Source: Candidatus Shapirobacteria bacterium (GTDB taxonomy: Bacteria; Patescibacteriota; Microgenomatia; UBA12405). Taken from it: DNA of 12,397 bases. The translations under genes and the position numbers were made by a program. The notes below the pieces were generated by a model. The model did not search any database and was not told the DNA's origin. It saw only the letters and a list, made by a program, of their open reading frames with translations. Position 1 is the stretch's first letter. Each line of letters opens with the position of its first letter. This document shows positions 11,227-12,397 of this stretch, piece by piece. The stretch is from NCBI GenBank assembly GCA_020056515.1, contig JAGVHP010000029.1, forward strand, positions 1 to 12,397. The letters run 5' to 3'.

Positions 11227-11770
11227 TTTTGTTTTTACTTTTATTGGACGACAGGGTTAACAGGAGTCTTTTACCGATTAGCTTGGCTTCACTGTCAGGT
11301 GTTACCGGGGTGATAATGGATAGGTCCTTAATAAACCGGGCTAGTAACTGGTGGCCAAATTCCGGTTTCTGAATTTGGCGACCTTGGAATTTTATACTGA
11401 TTTTGACTTTATTTCCAGTAGATAAAAATTGAGAGGCCCTCTTTATTCTGGTTTCAAAATCCCTTTCTCCAATAAAAGGGGTCATTTGAATTTCCTTGGT
11501 TTCACCACCCTTAATTCCCCTTTTTTCGGCTTTTTGTTTTTTGGCCTCTTGATATTTAAATTTGGAAAATTCGATTAGTTTAACTACCGGTGGAACTGCT
11601 TTAGGGGCAATCTCAATAAGATCGAGGCCACTTTCACGGGAAAGTTTAATGGCTTCATCGCGGGACATAATACCAATTTGTTTGGCATTCTCATCGATTA
11701 ACCTAAATTCCGGTGCCGTAATATATTGATTAATCCGATAGCGGGGGGCAAAGGTTCTTTGAGGATACAT
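11207..11770 (-). CDS. infC: Translation initiation factor IF-3
   Basis: A 187-residue IF-3 with both domains. The N-domain contains YRINQYITAPEFRLIDENAK, IGIMSRDEAIKLSRESGLDL and IEIAPKAVPPVVKLIEF. A basic linker (KYQEAKKQKAEKRG) leads to the C-domain with TKEIQMTPFIGERDFETRIK, FLSTGNKVKISIKFQGRQ and a degenerate closing segment. IF-3 binds the 30S subunit, prevents premature 50S joining and checks start codons. The C-terminus ends in a Lys/Asn-rich tail that overlaps rpmI by 20 bp. The start is an ordinary ATG five bases after the thrS stop, unlike the rare AUU start of E. coli infC. A possible extended -10 lies just upstream. Confidence 0.96.
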   Translation of the reverse strand: MYPQRTFAPRYRINQYITAPEFRLIDENAKQIGIMSRDEAIKLSRESGLDLIEIAPKAVPPVVKLIEFSKFKYQEAKKQKAEKRGIKGGETKEIQMTPFIGERDFETRIKRASQFLSTGNKVKISIKFQGRQIQKPEFGHQLLARFIKDLSIITPVTPDSEAKLIGKRLLLTLSSNKSKNKNEKTKS

Positions 11771-11786
11771 GTGGCTTATTTTATCA
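11771..11786 (-). promoter_or_regulatory. Candidate internal leaderless promoter for infC
   Basis: The minus strand reads TGA-TAAAAT (11786-11778), then seven bases AAGCCAC, then the infC ATG. The hexamer matches five of six consensus bases and has a TGn extension. It lies inside the last codons of thrS, so infC-rpmI-rplT could be expressed separately from thrS. Confidence 0.45.
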
Positions 11787-12386
11787 AATTAAGGGATTTG
11801 GTGGTAATTTGTTCCTTAATTTTGGCCAAAAAGTCATTAATATTTAAGGCACCAAGATCCTGATTGTCGCGTTGTCGGACAGCGACGGATTTTGATTCCG
11901 CTTCCCGGGTGCCGATGATGAGCATATAGGGAATTTTTGCCAATTGGGCATCACGGATTTTGGCCTGCATTTTTTCGGGACGATCATCGATTTCTACTCT
12001 TATCCCTTCAACTTTTAATTTCTCAAAAACTTTTCGAGAATACTCATGTTGGGCGTCAGTGATGGGAATAATTTTGGCCTGAACTGGGCTAAGCCAAACC
12101 GGAAAGGCTCCGGCAAAATGTTCAATAAGAATCATTAAGAATCTTTCAGGTGAACCGACAATGGCTCGATGAAGCATAACAGGTCTGGCTTTTTGGCCGT
12201 TTTGGTCGGTATATTCCAGTTCGAATCTTTCGGGCATGAAATAATCAATTTGAACGGTGGATAGTTGCCATTCACGTCCCAAGGCATCGGTAGCCATTAA
12301 ATCCATTTTGGGAGCATAGAAAGCGGCTTCACCGGGGCCGTCGAAATATTCAATTTGGTTTCGTTTCATAATTTCTACAGCCCATT
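11776..12386 (-). CDS. thrS: Threonyl-tRNA synthetase, C-terminal part (5' end missing)
   Basis: About 202 codons of the C-terminal third remain. The sequence opens with WAVEIMKRNQIEYF and continues with GEAAFYAPKMDL, REWQLSTVQIDYFMPERFEL and class II motif 3 VMLHRAIVGSPERFLMILI, whose His is the family zinc ligand. The anticodon-binding domain follows: FPVWLSPVQAKIIPITDAQ, EIDDRPEKMQAKIRDAQLAKIPYMLIIG, and the ESKSVAVRQRDNQDLG end. The Met at 12369 is internal, not a start. The in-frame stop just upstream (12387-12385) is created by the adapter junction. The catalytic N-terminal two thirds lie beyond the contig. infC follows five bases after the TAA, the familiar thrS-infC-rpmI-rplT order. 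Confidence 0.95.
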
Positions 12387-12397
12387 AGATCGGAAGA
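12387..12397 (+). other. Illumina adapter remnant at the contig end
   Basis: The final 11 bases AGATCGGAAGA equal the start of the common Illumina TruSeq adapter. Genomic sequence therefore ends at about 12386. Read on the minus strand, the junction produces an artificial TAA in the thrS frame. Confidence 0.85.

Noticed and set aside
11500..11530. Possible repeat-derived segment in infC (RGIKGGE, similar to KEGIKGR of the pheT insert)
   Set aside because: The IF-3 linker here has the normal length between KY and KEI, there is no hairpin or TGAC loop, and purine-rich linkers are common in IF-3.
12367..12369. ATG at 12369 as the thrS start
   Set aside because: Homologous ThrS sequence continues upstream (WAVEI) and the apparent stop before it is made by the adapter junction.

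Overview
The window looks like a contig end from a small, AT-rich, gene-dense bacterial genome. The best guess is a Candidate Phyla Radiation (Patescibacteria) lineage, perhaps Microgenomates. That placement is inference. It rests on compact core operons, a PheT lacking its tRNA-binding domain, a class A PBP with a Thr/Pro tail, a type IV pilus gene and almost no Shine-Dalgarno sequences. TGA ends genes here (rpmF, pheS, the 37-residue ORF), so UGA is not recoded. The last 11 bases are the start of an Illumina adapter, so the right edge is an assembly end.

Layout, left to right. The 3' part of a pilO-like gene (+) runs tail-to-tail into the minus-strand operon rpmF-nusB-rnc-rpsP-khpA (447-2237). 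This operon covers ribosomal proteins L32 and S16, antitermination, rRNA processing and an RNA-binding KH protein. Its first gene, rpmF, is only 50 codons. Next comes a 459-bp unit (2289-2747) holding a frameshifted DUF559 endonuclease gene between inverted repeat copies, then recG (minus). Divergent from recG are a 37-residue membrane peptide and a bifunctional class A penicillin-binding protein (plus, to 7531). The right third is all minus strand: thrS(partial)-infC-rpmI-rplT, a terminator, then pheS-pheT.

Two themes are not explained by the gene list. (1) A palindromic repeat family, with inverted CTCCCTT/AAGGGAG-type arms around a TGAC loop, occurs six times in 12 kb. Two copies flank the DUF559 gene with perfect 10-bp terminal inverted repeats. 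A second inward-facing pair fills the rpmI-rplT gap like an internally deleted derivative. One copy lies just before pheT, and one is inserted in frame inside pheT. A different palindromic insert sits in frame inside pheS. Together these suggest a mobile palindrome system, possibly mobilised by a DUF559 nuclease and tolerated inside essential genes, comparable in style to REP/RAYT or Rickettsia palindromic elements. (2) Several genes have a -10-like hexamer, often TGn-extended, exactly 6-7 bases before ATG, which implies leaderless mRNAs. At recG and its divergent neighbour the two -10 elements overlap on opposite strands, forming one symmetrical bidirectional promoter with only 22 bp between the start codons.

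The genes are mostly housekeeping: translation factors and synthetases, ribosome and rRNA maturation, recombination repair and cell-wall synthesis. No tRNA, rRNA, CRISPR or phage genes were seen. No stretch longer than 300 bases lacks a gene or an annotated element.
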